From: JACKHO01 sp041398745
GTDB taxonomy: Bacteria; Planctomycetota; Planctomycetia; Planctomycetales; Planctomycetaceae
Length of the DNA: 64,000 nucleotides
Direction of reading: 5' to 3'
NCBI GenBank assembly: GCA_041398745.1
Contig: JAWKUB010000004.1
Coordinates: 558,001-622,000 of the forward strand
Position 1 is the first letter of the stretch. Every line of letters begins with the position of its first letter. The notes beneath the pieces are model-generated. The model had not been told where the DNA came from. It ran no database searches and saw only the letters and a program-made list of their open reading frames with translations. Both the position numbers and the translations under genes were made by a program. Shown here in pieces: positions 9,578-17,647 of the stretch.

Positions 9578-9986
9578 GGGCATTGAGTTACGTTGCAAGC
9601 CCAAATTCACCCCAGACAGGACGCCTGGAAAAGTGTTACCTATCTCCTCGCACATCTGTTACCCATGTCCCCGGTCTAAACAGCGCAGCGAGGGGAGGGG
9701 ACGAGCGCGACGTGAACTGCGATCGGTTGTCAGCACTTTCACTGTGAAATGTCACGTGGAATGCCCCTCCCTGGATCTCGTAAACTCGATCAGACCGTCC
9801 CAAATTCGGCTTCGCCGATGGGAGGGTAAAACAGGACTGGTAGCCAAGTTGTTGGACGTCAGGTCCCCCAATTTGTCATCCCAGCGTCACTCTGCATTGG
9901 CATCTTTCCCGCTGGAGCGATATGTTGTGGGGCCAGTTTTGAACTGGAGATTCGGACGAGAAAGGATGACAGCCGCAGGGACGACT
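9578..9986. other. Intergenic leader upstream of the topoisomerase gene
   Basis: About 410 bases between the clpX terminator and the proposed topoisomerase start. The frame is open upstream of the start, but that part lacks coding character and family similarity. It holds the 37-bp repeat at 9646-9682. The topoisomerase promoter should be here; none was identified with confidence. Confidence 0.5.
9646..9682 (+). repeat. 37-bp dispersed repeat, copy 1
   Basis: Exact match in inverse orientation to 53733-53769. The core reads CATCTGTTACCCATGTCCCC, and both copies are flanked by GAGGGGAGGGG-like purine tracts. Its nature is unknown. Confidence 0.85.
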
Positions 9987-11912
9987 ATGGCAAGCGCTAC
10001 GAAAACCGCCTCCAACTATGTGGGCGACGATATTGAGGTCCTCGAAGGACTGGAGCACGTTCGCAAACGACCTTCCATGTATATTGGAGGCGTCGACTCG
10101 CGTGGCCTCCACCACTTGATTTGGGAAATCGTCGACAACTCGGTCGACGAATACCTCGCCGGCGAATGCAATCGTATTACGGTCATTCTGCACAAAGACG
10201 GTGAGTCCATTACCGTGCAGGACAACGGTCGCGGCATTCCGGTCGACAAGAACAAGAAGGCGGGCAAATCGGCACTCGAAGTGGTGCTGACTACGCTGTA
10301 CGCCGGCGGCAAGTTCTCCGAGAAAAGCTACATGCGGAGCGGTGGTCTGCACGGTATTGGTTCGTCCGCGGTCAACGCACTCTCCTCGGAAATGCGTGCA
10401 ACCATTCACCGTGACGGGCATGAGTGGGCGCAGTCGTATGTGCGTGGAGTTCCCCAAGGGCCGGTGGAAAAAGTGCGTCCGTTTCGCGGTCACGGAACCA
10501 CGATTTTCTTCCGGCCTGATGATCAAATCTTCCGACGCGTCCAGTTCCACTCTGACACCATTCGGCAGCACCTCGAAGATATTTCGTACATCCATGCGGG
10601 GCTGCACATCCTGTATGTGGATGAGCAGAAGGACGAAAAGTTCGAACTGCATCATCCCGATGGGATTGCCGCCTACATGGAGAAAATCATCGAGGATGGC
10701 AAGAAAAAGGCTATCCACGAGAATCGCTATCAGGCTGATAAAGACGAGGGGAAAATCCGAGTCGAAATGGTGCTCCGCTGGACGGAGGCAACCGACGAGC
10801 ACATACGCAGCTATGTGAACGGCATTCGCACACGAGGCGGGGGAACGCACGAAGCCGGCTTTCGTTCGGGCATTGCCAAGGCCGTCAAAAACTACATGGA
10901 CGTCCACAGCATCAAGCCCAAAGGGGTAACCATTACCCCGGACGACATCCGTGAGGGAGCCGTCGGAATTGTGTCGGTGTTCCACAACGACCCCATGTTT
11001 CAGGGGCAGACCAAAGACCGGCTCAACAATCCCGAAATGTCCGGGATGGTTGAAGGGATGGTGCGGTCCGGCGTCGAGTCGTGGTTGAACAGTAATCCCA
11101 CCATCGCCGATGCAGTCATCGGTCGAATTGTTCTGGCGGCACGTGCCCGACAGGCCTCGCGCGATGCCGTGAAGGAAGTCCGCCGCAAAGGTCCAGGATC
11201 AAAACGGAGCAATCTTCCCGGTAAGTTGCTCGACTGCCGTTCGACGAAGCCGGAAGAATGCGAACTCTTCATTGTGGAAGGTCAGTCCGCCGGTGGAACA
11301 GCTGCCAGCGGTCGCGACGCACGCACGCAGGCTGTGTTGCCGCTGAAGGGGAAAATCCTCAACACGGAGTCGCTGACGCTCTCAAAGATTTTGCAGAACC
11401 AGGAAGTGAAAGATCTGGTCGAGACACTGGGAACGTCAATTGGAACACATTTCGATGCTCACCAGCTTCGGTATCACCGCATCATCCTCCTGATGGATGC
11501 CGACAGCGACGGCTACCACATCAGCACGCTCATCCTGACGTTCTTCTTCCGGCACATGCGCGAACTGGTTCAACAGGGACGCATTTTTCTGGCACAGCCG
11601 CCGCTCTACAAAATCGAAATTGGCAAGGAGCGGCACTACGTCCGCGACGATGCCGAAAAGGAAGAGTTGCTCGCCTCAGTCCCGGAAAACCGGAACGTCG
11701 ACGTCCAGCGGTTTAAAGGGCTGGGTGAAATGAATGCCGAACAGCTGCGCGAGACCACACTCGATCCTCGCACCCGCACGTTGCTGCGAGTCGATATCGA
11801 GAGTGCGGTCGAAGCCGACTCCGTTTTCGCCCAGCTCCTCGGCAAAGATGCCTCGGAGCGATACAAGGTCATCATGGAAGAGGCAGCTGAAGTTGATGAC
11901 ATCGACGTATAG
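9987..11912 (+). CDS. gyrB: Type IIA DNA topoisomerase subunit B (GyrB/ParE)
   Basis: The 641-residue product starts at ATG 9987 (AGGGA five bases upstream); ATG 9966 is an alternative. The GHKL ATPase domain shows LEGLEHVRKRPSMYIGG, EIVDNSVDEYLAG, DNGRGIPVD and GLHGIGSSAVNALS. The Toprim domain has LFIVEGQSAGGTA and DADSDGYHI, so the catalytic Glu and the two Asp are kept, while the usual EGDSA reads EGQSA. The C terminus has the QRFKGLGEMNAEQL block. With subunit A it introduces or relaxes supercoils using ATP. Length fits the short GyrB/ParE type; gyrase and topoisomerase IV cannot be separated without the A subunit, so the symbol is provisional. Confidence 0.93.
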   Translation: MASATKTASNYVGDDIEVLEGLEHVRKRPSMYIGGVDSRGLHHLIWEIVDNSVDEYLAGECNRITVILHKDGESITVQDNGRGIPVDKNKKAGKSALEVVLTTLYAGGKFSEKSYMRSGGLHGIGSSAVNALSSEMRATIHRDGHEWAQSYVRGVPQGPVEKVRPFRGHGTTIFFRPDDQIFRRVQFHSDTIRQHLEDISYIHAGLHILYVDEQKDEKFELHHPDGIAAYMEKIIEDGKKKAIHENRYQADKDEGKIRVEMVLRWTEATDEHIRSYVNGIRTRGGGTHEAGFRSGIAKAVKNYMDVHSIKPKGVTITPDDIREGAVGIVSVFHNDPMFQGQTKDRLNNPEMSGMVEGMVRSGVESWLNSNPTIADAVIGRIVLAARARQASRDAVKEVRRKGPGSKRSNLPGKLLDCRSTKPEECELFIVEGQSAGGTAASGRDARTQAVLPLKGKILNTESLTLSKILQNQEVKDLVETLGTSIGTHFDAHQLRYHRIILLMDADSDGYHISTLILTFFFRHMRELVQQGRIFLAQPPLYKIEIGKERHYVRDDAEKEELLASVPENRNVDVQRFKGLGEMNAEQLRETTLDPRTRTLLRVDIESAVEADSVFAQLLGKDASERYKVIMEEAAEVDDIDV

Positions 11913-11928
11913 ACCATAATGGGGGCAC

Positions 11929-11952
11929 GGTGGCACAGACATTCCCGTCTGT
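11929..11952 (+). repeat. 25-bp palindromic repeat, copy 2
   Basis: Copy of the GGTGG/CACAGACA hairpin element, 17 bases after the topoisomerase stop. The loop is TTCC with one C-for-T change, and the last base is altered. Confidence 0.8.
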
Positions 11953-12058
11953 CTTTTGATTTGCCGACCTGCACACAAACAGGGACTTGGAACTGCTTCA
12001 GCGGCAAATTGATGACATCACGCCTTCTCATAGTTTCACAGTAGTGTGGATGAGTTAG

Positions 12059-13933
12059 ATGAAAAAGTTACTCCTGGTTGCGGCGATTCTGTTTCAGTTC
12101 GTAGCCCTTTCGGACCTGTCACTCGCTGGTACTTCAAACAGCCTCATGGACATTTCCGCCAGTGGGAATCAGCTTGTCTGTACCAACCGCGACTCGGGTA
12201 CGTTGTCGATTGTCGACGTGAAGAAGGGGGAACTCGTCCAGGAAATCAAGGTCGGTCGGCATCCTGAGGGAGTGACGTACATTGGTGACACCAATCTGGT
12301 CGTCGTCGCAGTCTATGCCGATGACCTGCTGGCAGTCGTCGATACTGCGTCGGGTAAAATCGTTCGGACAATTGACGTCGCTGATGAACCGTACGGCGTC
12401 ATCGACGCAGGCGACGGCAAGCACGTGTACGCCACGCTCGAATTCCCCGGGCAGCTTGTTCGCGTGGACGTCACCACCGGCAAGATTACCGACACTTGGG
12501 ATGTCGGCCAGTTTCCGCGTGGATTGGCCAAGTCATCAACAGGGCAGATCTACATCTCCGAGTATCTGACCGGAGCCTTGAAGCAGTTTGATATCGCAAC
12601 TGGCCAGCTCACCAACGTCGATGCCAACACGGGTGACATTTTTCCCGGCTGGCAGGGAACAGCCGAAGACAGCCTGGCCCGGCAAGTGACTTTGCATCCT
12701 GTCAGCAACAAGGCGTATCTCGCGCACCAACGGTCGCGGGTCACCGTGGCGCATGGATCAGGTTCGATTTTCCCATACGTCTCGGCAGTGAACACCAAAC
12801 CAGGGACCAATCCCGAAGCCAAACGCCGCCGCCGGGTGCAAATGGATTCCTTCCGTGGGACGTACGTGGTCGCGAATCCCTGGGAAACGGCCATTTCGCC
12901 GGACGGAAAAAGTCTGTACGTTATTTTCGGCGGGACTGATGACATGTTCGTCTGCAATGTCCTGGACGATGACTACCGCGAGCTGGAATACAAAGGGGGA
13001 TTGCGAGTCGGTTCCAATCCCCGGGCGGTGCGCGTTTCACCCGACGGTTCCACTTTCTACGTTTACAACGCCCTCGACTTTAACGTCGTCGGCTACAACG
13101 CCAACTCTCTGCAGCAGGTCATGGATGTAAAGGTCACCAAATGGCCTTACAGTGACGAAGTGCTGCTGGGTAAAAAACTGTTCTATACGGCCAATCCCCC
13201 CATGACGAGCCGCCGCTGGATTTCGTGTTCGTCGTGCCACCCTGACAGCGACGCTGATGGCCGCACGTGGCAGCAACCGGAAGGTCTGCGAAACACACAA
13301 CCCATGCTCGGCCTGAAGCACACGCACCCTATCCACTGGTCTGCCGACCGTGACGAAGTGCAGGATTTTGAAATCACCATTCGCTCAGCCCTCATGCAGG
13401 GGAGGGGACTCATTCGCGGCCCGGTCAATGATGGCCTGGCCGATCCCAACGGCGGCCGCTCCGAAGCCCTCGACGCGCTGGCCGCCTACACCAACTCGCA
13501 CGGATTCACCCAGAGCCCCTTCGCCAAGCAGGGACTGAGTGAAGCTGCCCAACGCGGCAAAGCGTTGTTCTTCTCGAAAGAAACCCAGTGCGCCACCTGC
13601 CACAGCGGTACTTACTTCACCGACCAGAAAATGCACGACGTAGGCACCGCCGCCACCGACCCCACCGAAAAACTCGGCCCCGAATTCGACACCCCCACCG
13701 TCCTCTCCGTATACCGTTCAGGCCCTTACCTGCATCACGGTCAGGCCAAAACGTTGCGCGAAGTTCTGGTGGAATTCAACCAAGAAGACAACCACGGCAA
13801 AACCACCCACCTCACCGACCAACAACTCGACGACCTCGTCGAATACCTCAAAGCATTGCCGATTGATGACATGCCATCGGAGGTGGAGGAGATATCGTTA
13901 ACAACTTCTCAATCGGGGCGCTCTGGACGATAG
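12059..13933 (+). CDS. Periplasmic YVTN-type beta-propeller with two c-type haem sites
   Basis: The 624-residue protein has a signal peptide (MKKLLLVAAILFQFVALSDL, cleavage near SLA-G). Residues 25-370 form a YVTN/NHL-type propeller with repeats such as VVDTASGKIVRTIDVADEP and ISPDGKSLYVIF. The C-terminal 240 residues resemble di-haem cytochrome c peroxidases (MauG-like): haem-binding CSSCH near residue 390 and CATCH near 511, with a late FNQEDNHGKTTHLTDQQLDDL helix. It is probably a periplasmic electron-transfer or oxidase protein. Related proteins fuse the same parts, but the substrate is unknown. Haem attachment requires a Ccm-type system not seen here. Confidence 0.85.
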   Translation: MKKLLLVAAILFQFVALSDLSLAGTSNSLMDISASGNQLVCTNRDSGTLSIVDVKKGELVQEIKVGRHPEGVTYIGDTNLVVVAVYADDLLAVVDTASGKIVRTIDVADEPYGVIDAGDGKHVYATLEFPGQLVRVDVTTGKITDTWDVGQFPRGLAKSSTGQIYISEYLTGALKQFDIATGQLTNVDANTGDIFPGWQGTAEDSLARQVTLHPVSNKAYLAHQRSRVTVAHGSGSIFPYVSAVNTKPGTNPEAKRRRRVQMDSFRGTYVVANPWETAISPDGKSLYVIFGGTDDMFVCNVLDDDYRELEYKGGLRVGSNPRAVRVSPDGSTFYVYNALDFNVVGYNANSLQQVMDVKVTKWPYSDEVLLGKKLFYTANPPMTSRRWISCSSCHPDSDADGRTWQQPEGLRNTQPMLGLKHTHPIHWSADRDEVQDFEITIRSALMQGRGLIRGPVNDGLADPNGGRSEALDALAAYTNSHGFTQSPFAKQGLSEAAQRGKALFFSKETQCATCHSGTYFTDQKMHDVGTAATDPTEKLGPEFDTPTVLSVYRSGPYLHHGQAKTLREVLVEFNQEDNHGKTTHLTDQQLDDLVEYLKALPIDDMPSEVEEISLTTSQSGRSGR

Positions 13934-13943
13934 CGAGCCAAAC

Positions 13944-14816
13944 ATGTCCACACCATCTGCCAAAACGATCCAAATATACCTTCCAACAGGCGAGCCTCGT
14001 GGAGTCCGGATAGCGGAAATCACGACTCGGATTGTGCAAGCGGTGTTGATTCCAAGAAGCGACCTGGTTCAGGGAAAGATGCGGAAGGAACTGGACCTAC
14101 CCGGTATCTACTTTCTGTTTGGCGAAGACGAACAAGCCGCGAAGCCGATCGTTTATGTCGGACAAACCGAAGATGCACGAAAGCGATTCGACAGCCACAA
14201 CAAGACCAAGACATTTTGGAAATCCGCAATTTTCTGTGTGTCGAAGACACAGAACTTTACTCAGGCTCACATCAGGTACTTGGAATGGTTTTGCATGCAG
14301 CAAGCCAAGCAGGTGAACCGCTATACGCTGGATAATGGACAAGTGCCTGAAAATCCAACGTATGTTCCTGAACCAATGGAAGCCGAATTACTAGATGTGT
14401 TCGAAACAATCAGCACGCTCGTATCAACACTGGGCTTTCCGGTGTTTGAGCCAATTGCCAAGCTTGGATCAACGTCGGTTTCATTCTTTTGTCGTGGTGG
14501 CGGAAGTGAAGGACGTGGGGAACTTGTCGAAGACGGATTCGTTGTGCTTGAAGGAAGCAAGGCCCGAATTGAAGTTGCACCTTCTGCAGTAACATCAGTC
14601 GCTCCGCACCGAGAGAAGCTGATTAGCTCTGGAGTTCTTGAGGAACGTGATGGCAACTACTTCTTCACACAGGACTTTCTGTTCACTTCTCCAAGTATGG
14701 CGGCAGCAATTGTTCTGGGCCGAACCGCAAACGGCTGGATCGAATGGAAGGACAAGGAAGGATTGACTCTGAGCGACATTCATCGCAACGCGGAGGCTCC
14801 AACCGATGACGAGTAA
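13944..14816 (+). CDS. GIY-YIG nuclease family protein with DUF4357 domain
   Basis: The 290-residue protein begins ten bases after the previous stop. Residues 50-125 form a GIY-YIG domain: GIY at 54-56, YVG at 71-73, an arginine in the QTEDARKR helix, and the metal-binding Glu114 in RYLEWF. The last 70 residues (SPSMAAAIVLGRTANGWIEWKDKEG) match DUF4357, a small C-terminal domain often paired with this nuclease in restriction or defence-linked proteins. All key residues are kept, so it is likely an active cytoplasmic endonuclease, and no partner gene is adjacent. It borders the repeat-rich patch that follows, which suggests an accessory origin. Confidence 0.85.
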   Translation: MSTPSAKTIQIYLPTGEPRGVRIAEITTRIVQAVLIPRSDLVQGKMRKELDLPGIYFLFGEDEQAAKPIVYVGQTEDARKRFDSHNKTKTFWKSAIFCVSKTQNFTQAHIRYLEWFCMQQAKQVNRYTLDNGQVPENPTYVPEPMEAELLDVFETISTLVSTLGFPVFEPIAKLGSTSVSFFCRGGGSEGRGELVEDGFVVLEGSKARIEVAPSAVTSVAPHREKLISSGVLEERDGNYFFTQDFLFTSPSMAAAIVLGRTANGWIEWKDKEGLTLSDIHRNAEAPTDDE

Positions 14817-14927
14817 TTCCTTTCTCACGTCAGCTGAGCAAGGTCCGCTACGAGGACCGAGCCCGTCAACAATTGAATTGGGTCGGCACGACTAACGACT
14901 CGGCCAGTTCCCATTCAAATGCGGGTC

Positions 14928-14997
14928 GGGTGTGGTCAGCGCGAATCGCCACGCCCATCACTTCACTCTGTTTCGTTCTGGGTCGTGCCACCCAGCC
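14928..14997 (+). repeat. MITE-like repeat, copy 1 (partial)
   Basis: 70 bases almost identical to 17509-17578, including GCGAATCGCCACGCCCATCA and the right end GTGCCACCC. The left 24 bases of the full unit are missing or diverged. It lies between the nuclease gene and a gene remnant. Confidence 0.85.
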
Positions 14998-15000
14998 CGC

Positions 15001-15316
15001 ATTGAGGCGCAATCAAGAAGACATCGAAACGGCCGAGCGTTTTGCCGCGTGGGCACAATCGCAGGAGGAATTCCACAACGAGAAACTGGTCGACGCGGCA
15101 GCAGGGTATGCCGTCTGCGCGGCCGCAATTCCCGAGTCTCATGATGCTCTGCTGGACAAGTGCCTGGCGTTACTGACTCAGGCCAAGACGGCTGGACATT
15201 TCAACCAGGAGAACATCCAGAAACTTCGCGCGCCAGGAGCATTCGACGGGATTCAAAACAACGAAATATTCGCAGCCTTTGTCCAGGAAGCCGAGAAAGC
15301 GGCGACTCAGCCGTGA
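15001..15316 (+). pseudogene. Remnant of a TPR/kinase-type protein C terminus
   Basis: The frame ending at 15316 encodes about 100 residues (DIETAERFAAWAQ... DAAAGYAVCAAAIPES... LTQAKTAGHFNQENIQKL... FAAFVQEAEKA). This resembles the final repeat at the C terminus of planctomycete Ser/Thr kinase or TPR proteins, which typically have a DAACVYALA-like segment, a helix ending in a GYF-like turn and a final F..L/F helix. The open frame continues upstream only by reading through the MITE-like repeat, so the start and the rest of the gene are gone. I read it as debris. Assignment rests on recalled family patterns. Confidence 0.45.
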
Positions 15317-15618
15317 TGGACACACGTGCGGAGACGGAATCACTCCAAGCGCTGCTTTGAGTCGGCAACCCCAAAGGGTGCGTGGGCATTTCACGCACCG
15401 TCGTATGCGTCCAAACAATCTCTCACAGACTGTCAGTGACAAGTTCAAAACAGGTACCGAACCTCACTGCCACGAACTTGTGCTGTTTTGATTTCCAGTA
15501 CCATGAACGATGTCAAATCAGGGTCAAATCGACCGTGTCCAGGGCGAGATCCCCGATGCTTGAGAATACTTCTTCGGAAAATGGGCCCCGGGCACCATCG
15601 ATTTGGAAGTATCTGCTG
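15317..15618. other. Intergenic region, no gene seen
   Basis: 302 bases with no supported gene. One 8-bp hairpin (15377-15384 with 15392-15399) sits between the convergent remnant and the lectin gene; it has no T run and is a weak terminator candidate at best. Confidence 0.4.
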
Positions 15619-16221
15619 TCAAGCACGATAGTTCCAGAGCCGCCATCCGCCACTTGAAGGAACCCAGTCGAGAACGCGGCCATCGTGCATGAGAAGGAGT
15701 TCATGGCCACTGCGGATACTCGCCCAGTTTCCTTCACTGTGCGGATCTCCGGGCAGGATGTCCCCTGCATTGGGGTCGTAGTTCCAAAGCCGCCATTCGC
15801 CGCTGGACGGAACCCAATCAAGTACGCGACCGTCGTGCATGCGAATCAGTTCATGGCCGCTGCGGATGCTCGCCCAGCGTCCTCCCTTGTGCGGAGATCC
15901 AGGCAAAATATCACCAGCATTGGCATTGTAGTTCCACAATCGCCACTCGCCGCTGGACGGAACCCAATCGAGTACGCGGCCATCGTGCATGGGAATGAGT
16001 TGATGACCTGAGCGGATACTCGCCCAACGACCTTCCTTATGCGGATTTCCTGGCAGAATATCACCCGAGTTGGCGTCATAGTTCCACAATCGCCATTGGC
16101 CACTGGATGGAACCCAGTCGAGAACACGACCATCGTGCATTTGAATGAGTTCGTGGCCACTGCGGATGCTTGCCCAGCGACCCTCCTTGTGTGGCGCTCC
16201 CGGCAACACATCAGCGTGTGG
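15619..16221 (-). repeat. Four tandem ~150-bp coding repeats
   Basis: The C-terminal third of the lectin gene is four direct repeats with a 150-base period and strong DNA-level similarity (blocks around CGGCCATCGTGCATG and CCACTGCGGATGCTCGCCCA recur). The high nucleotide identity points to recent expansion or gene conversion. Confidence 0.85.
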
Positions 16222-17052
16222 AATACTTGCTCCCGGGACGTAAGTTGCCTGAGCCCCGTAGTACAATTCCAGCGGTAATCCCGCGCCCAACCCAAAACCC
16301 GCTGAAATCCCAAGGAATTCCCCGGTGCTGGGCTTAACAAGTATCTCAGCATTCCCCACGACGACTTCGCCGCCGCCACCACCTACAAGTAGTGCTTCGC
16401 CACGTACGTTGTTCCAATCACCTCGAATGATTGTGCATTGCCAGGTCCCGGATACAGAACCCACCAATCCGGCCACGACAGATCCACTCCCGTAACCGCC
16501 AAGCCGGCCATTTTGTAAAATGAGCAGACCCGCTTCCAAGCTCCCGCCTACTCCCGCCCCAGCGCTCGCCCGTGGGCCGATGCCGATCGTACATTTGGCG
16601 CCGTGTGCAATTCCCCGCGACACATTGACCAAGGTACCCAAGATTGGGTTCGCCATGACTGCAACACCAACGGTGATGTCCCAGCCGAGTGGAAACTCCC
16701 AGGCTTCCGGAATGTGCATTTTCTGATTCGACCAAATTCCTTTGTTATCCTTGTCCATCACTTCAAGGCGCCCGGAGTCACCCAAGACGAGTTTTGCGCC
16801 TGGGTTTCCGTCCGTGCCCGTTGCCCAAATCGCCTTCCCATCTGCCGAATAAATTACGACGTTTCCATCACCCTGCATGACAGTGCGGACATCGCCTTTT
16901 CCCTCCGTGCCTGTGGCCCATGTCGCCCCTGATCGAGAATAGATCACGAGATTTCCGTCTCCCTGCATCAGCAATCGATGACTTCCATCTGGAGAAGTAA
17001 GTTGCTGTTCAATTCGCAGTTCCTCACCCGTAAGTAGACGACTTGCGCTCAT
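15619..17052 (-). CDS. Bulb-type lectin protein with four 50-residue repeats
   Basis: The 477-residue protein starts at ATG 17052. Residues 10-105 form a bulb-type (monocot mannose-binding) lectin domain: the sugar-binding QxDxNxVxY pattern is intact twice (MQGDGNLVIY, MQGDGNVVIY) and degenerate in the third position (LGDSGRLEVM). Residues 110-275 are Gly/Ala-rich and unassigned. Residues 278-477 are four tandem repeats of about 50 residues built around GRWASIRSGHEL, MHDGRVLDWVPSSG and WRLWNY. There is no classical signal peptide. It may bind mannose-type glycans; the repeat function is unknown. Low similarity to ordinary neighbours and flanking MITE-like repeats suggest an acquired gene. Confidence 0.75.
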   Translation of the reverse strand: MSASRLLTGEELRIEQQLTSPDGSHRLLMQGDGNLVIYSRSGATWATGTEGKGDVRTVMQGDGNVVIYSADGKAIWATGTDGNPGAKLVLGDSGRLEVMDKDNKGIWSNQKMHIPEAWEFPLGWDITVGVAVMANPILGTLVNVSRGIAHGAKCTIGIGPRASAGAGVGGSLEAGLLILQNGRLGGYGSGSVVAGLVGSVSGTWQCTIIRGDWNNVRGEALLVGGGGGEVVVGNAEILVKPSTGEFLGISAGFGLGAGLPLELYYGAQATYVPGASIPHADVLPGAPHKEGRWASIRSGHELIQMHDGRVLDWVPSSGQWRLWNYDANSGDILPGNPHKEGRWASIRSGHQLIPMHDGRVLDWVPSSGEWRLWNYNANAGDILPGSPHKGGRWASIRSGHELIRMHDGRVLDWVPSSGEWRLWNYDPNAGDILPGDPHSEGNWASIRSGHELLLMHDGRVLDWVPSSGGWRLWNYRA

Positions 17053-17647
17053 GTGGTACCTCGATCTTTCAAATCCTCAAAATGGACACAGCGAGGCATT
17101 GTGTATCATTGGTGGACACTCCAGTCAACCGAAAGTGTGCCGAAAACTGTCTTGACGCATTGTTTAAATCTTAATTCAACACTTTCGGGAGATTCCAAGT
17201 CTGTTTCGATGCACTTTGTGTGTTGCAGAGAGGTCATGCCCAACGCCTGATTCATCTGGTTTCTGAAGGAATATGTCGACGGAAGCGTTTGCATTAGAAC
17301 TTGCACTACCACTCAGGTGGTCAATGCCTCACCCCAAGCCAACTTGCCCTCGCGAGTGCACACCTCGATCTGCCTTGCCTCGGGGCAAGATCAACTGGGT
17401 AGTCAGGGACCAAAGTTGTTCATCACTCGTCTTTGGTCCGCGTAGCGGACCCCACTGGATTGACGATCGCAAAATGTCCGGGTCGGGTGGCACACCCTGA
17501 GGCACGAAGGGTGTGGTCAGCGCGAATCGCCACGCCCATCACTTCACTCTGTTTCATTCTGGGTCGTGCCACCCAGCCGAGTAGGGTTACCGTGCGGAGC
17601 AATGTCGATGAGCCATTGAAGTTGATCGGACATGCAGCACCTACCGC
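17053..17647. other. Gene-poor accessory stretch
   Basis: 595 bases between the divergent lectin start and the end of the propeller gene. Only short open frames without domains or ribosome binding sites occur. It contains the best-preserved copy of the MITE-like repeat (17485-17574). Confidence 0.5.
17485..17574 (+). mobile_element. MITE-like 90-bp element
   Basis: The 90-bp unit begins GGGTGGCAC and ends GTGCCACCC, a perfect 9-bp terminal inverted repeat. Its right 70 bases match 14928-14997, and a degenerate full copy is at 56839-56917. It has no coding capacity. A non-autonomous transposable element is the simplest reading; no target duplication was seen. Confidence 0.6.

Noticed and set aside
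9876..10985. 369-residue minus-strand frame antisense to gyrB
   Set aside because: Shadow of the topoisomerase gene; residue composition is unlike a protein and no domain is present.
15377..15399. 8-bp hairpin considered as a terminator
   Set aside because: No T run on either strand and weak stem; left as a note only.
17053..17500. Three short open frames (65-75 residues)
   Set aside because: No ribosome binding sites, domains or codon bias; one runs into the MITE-like element.
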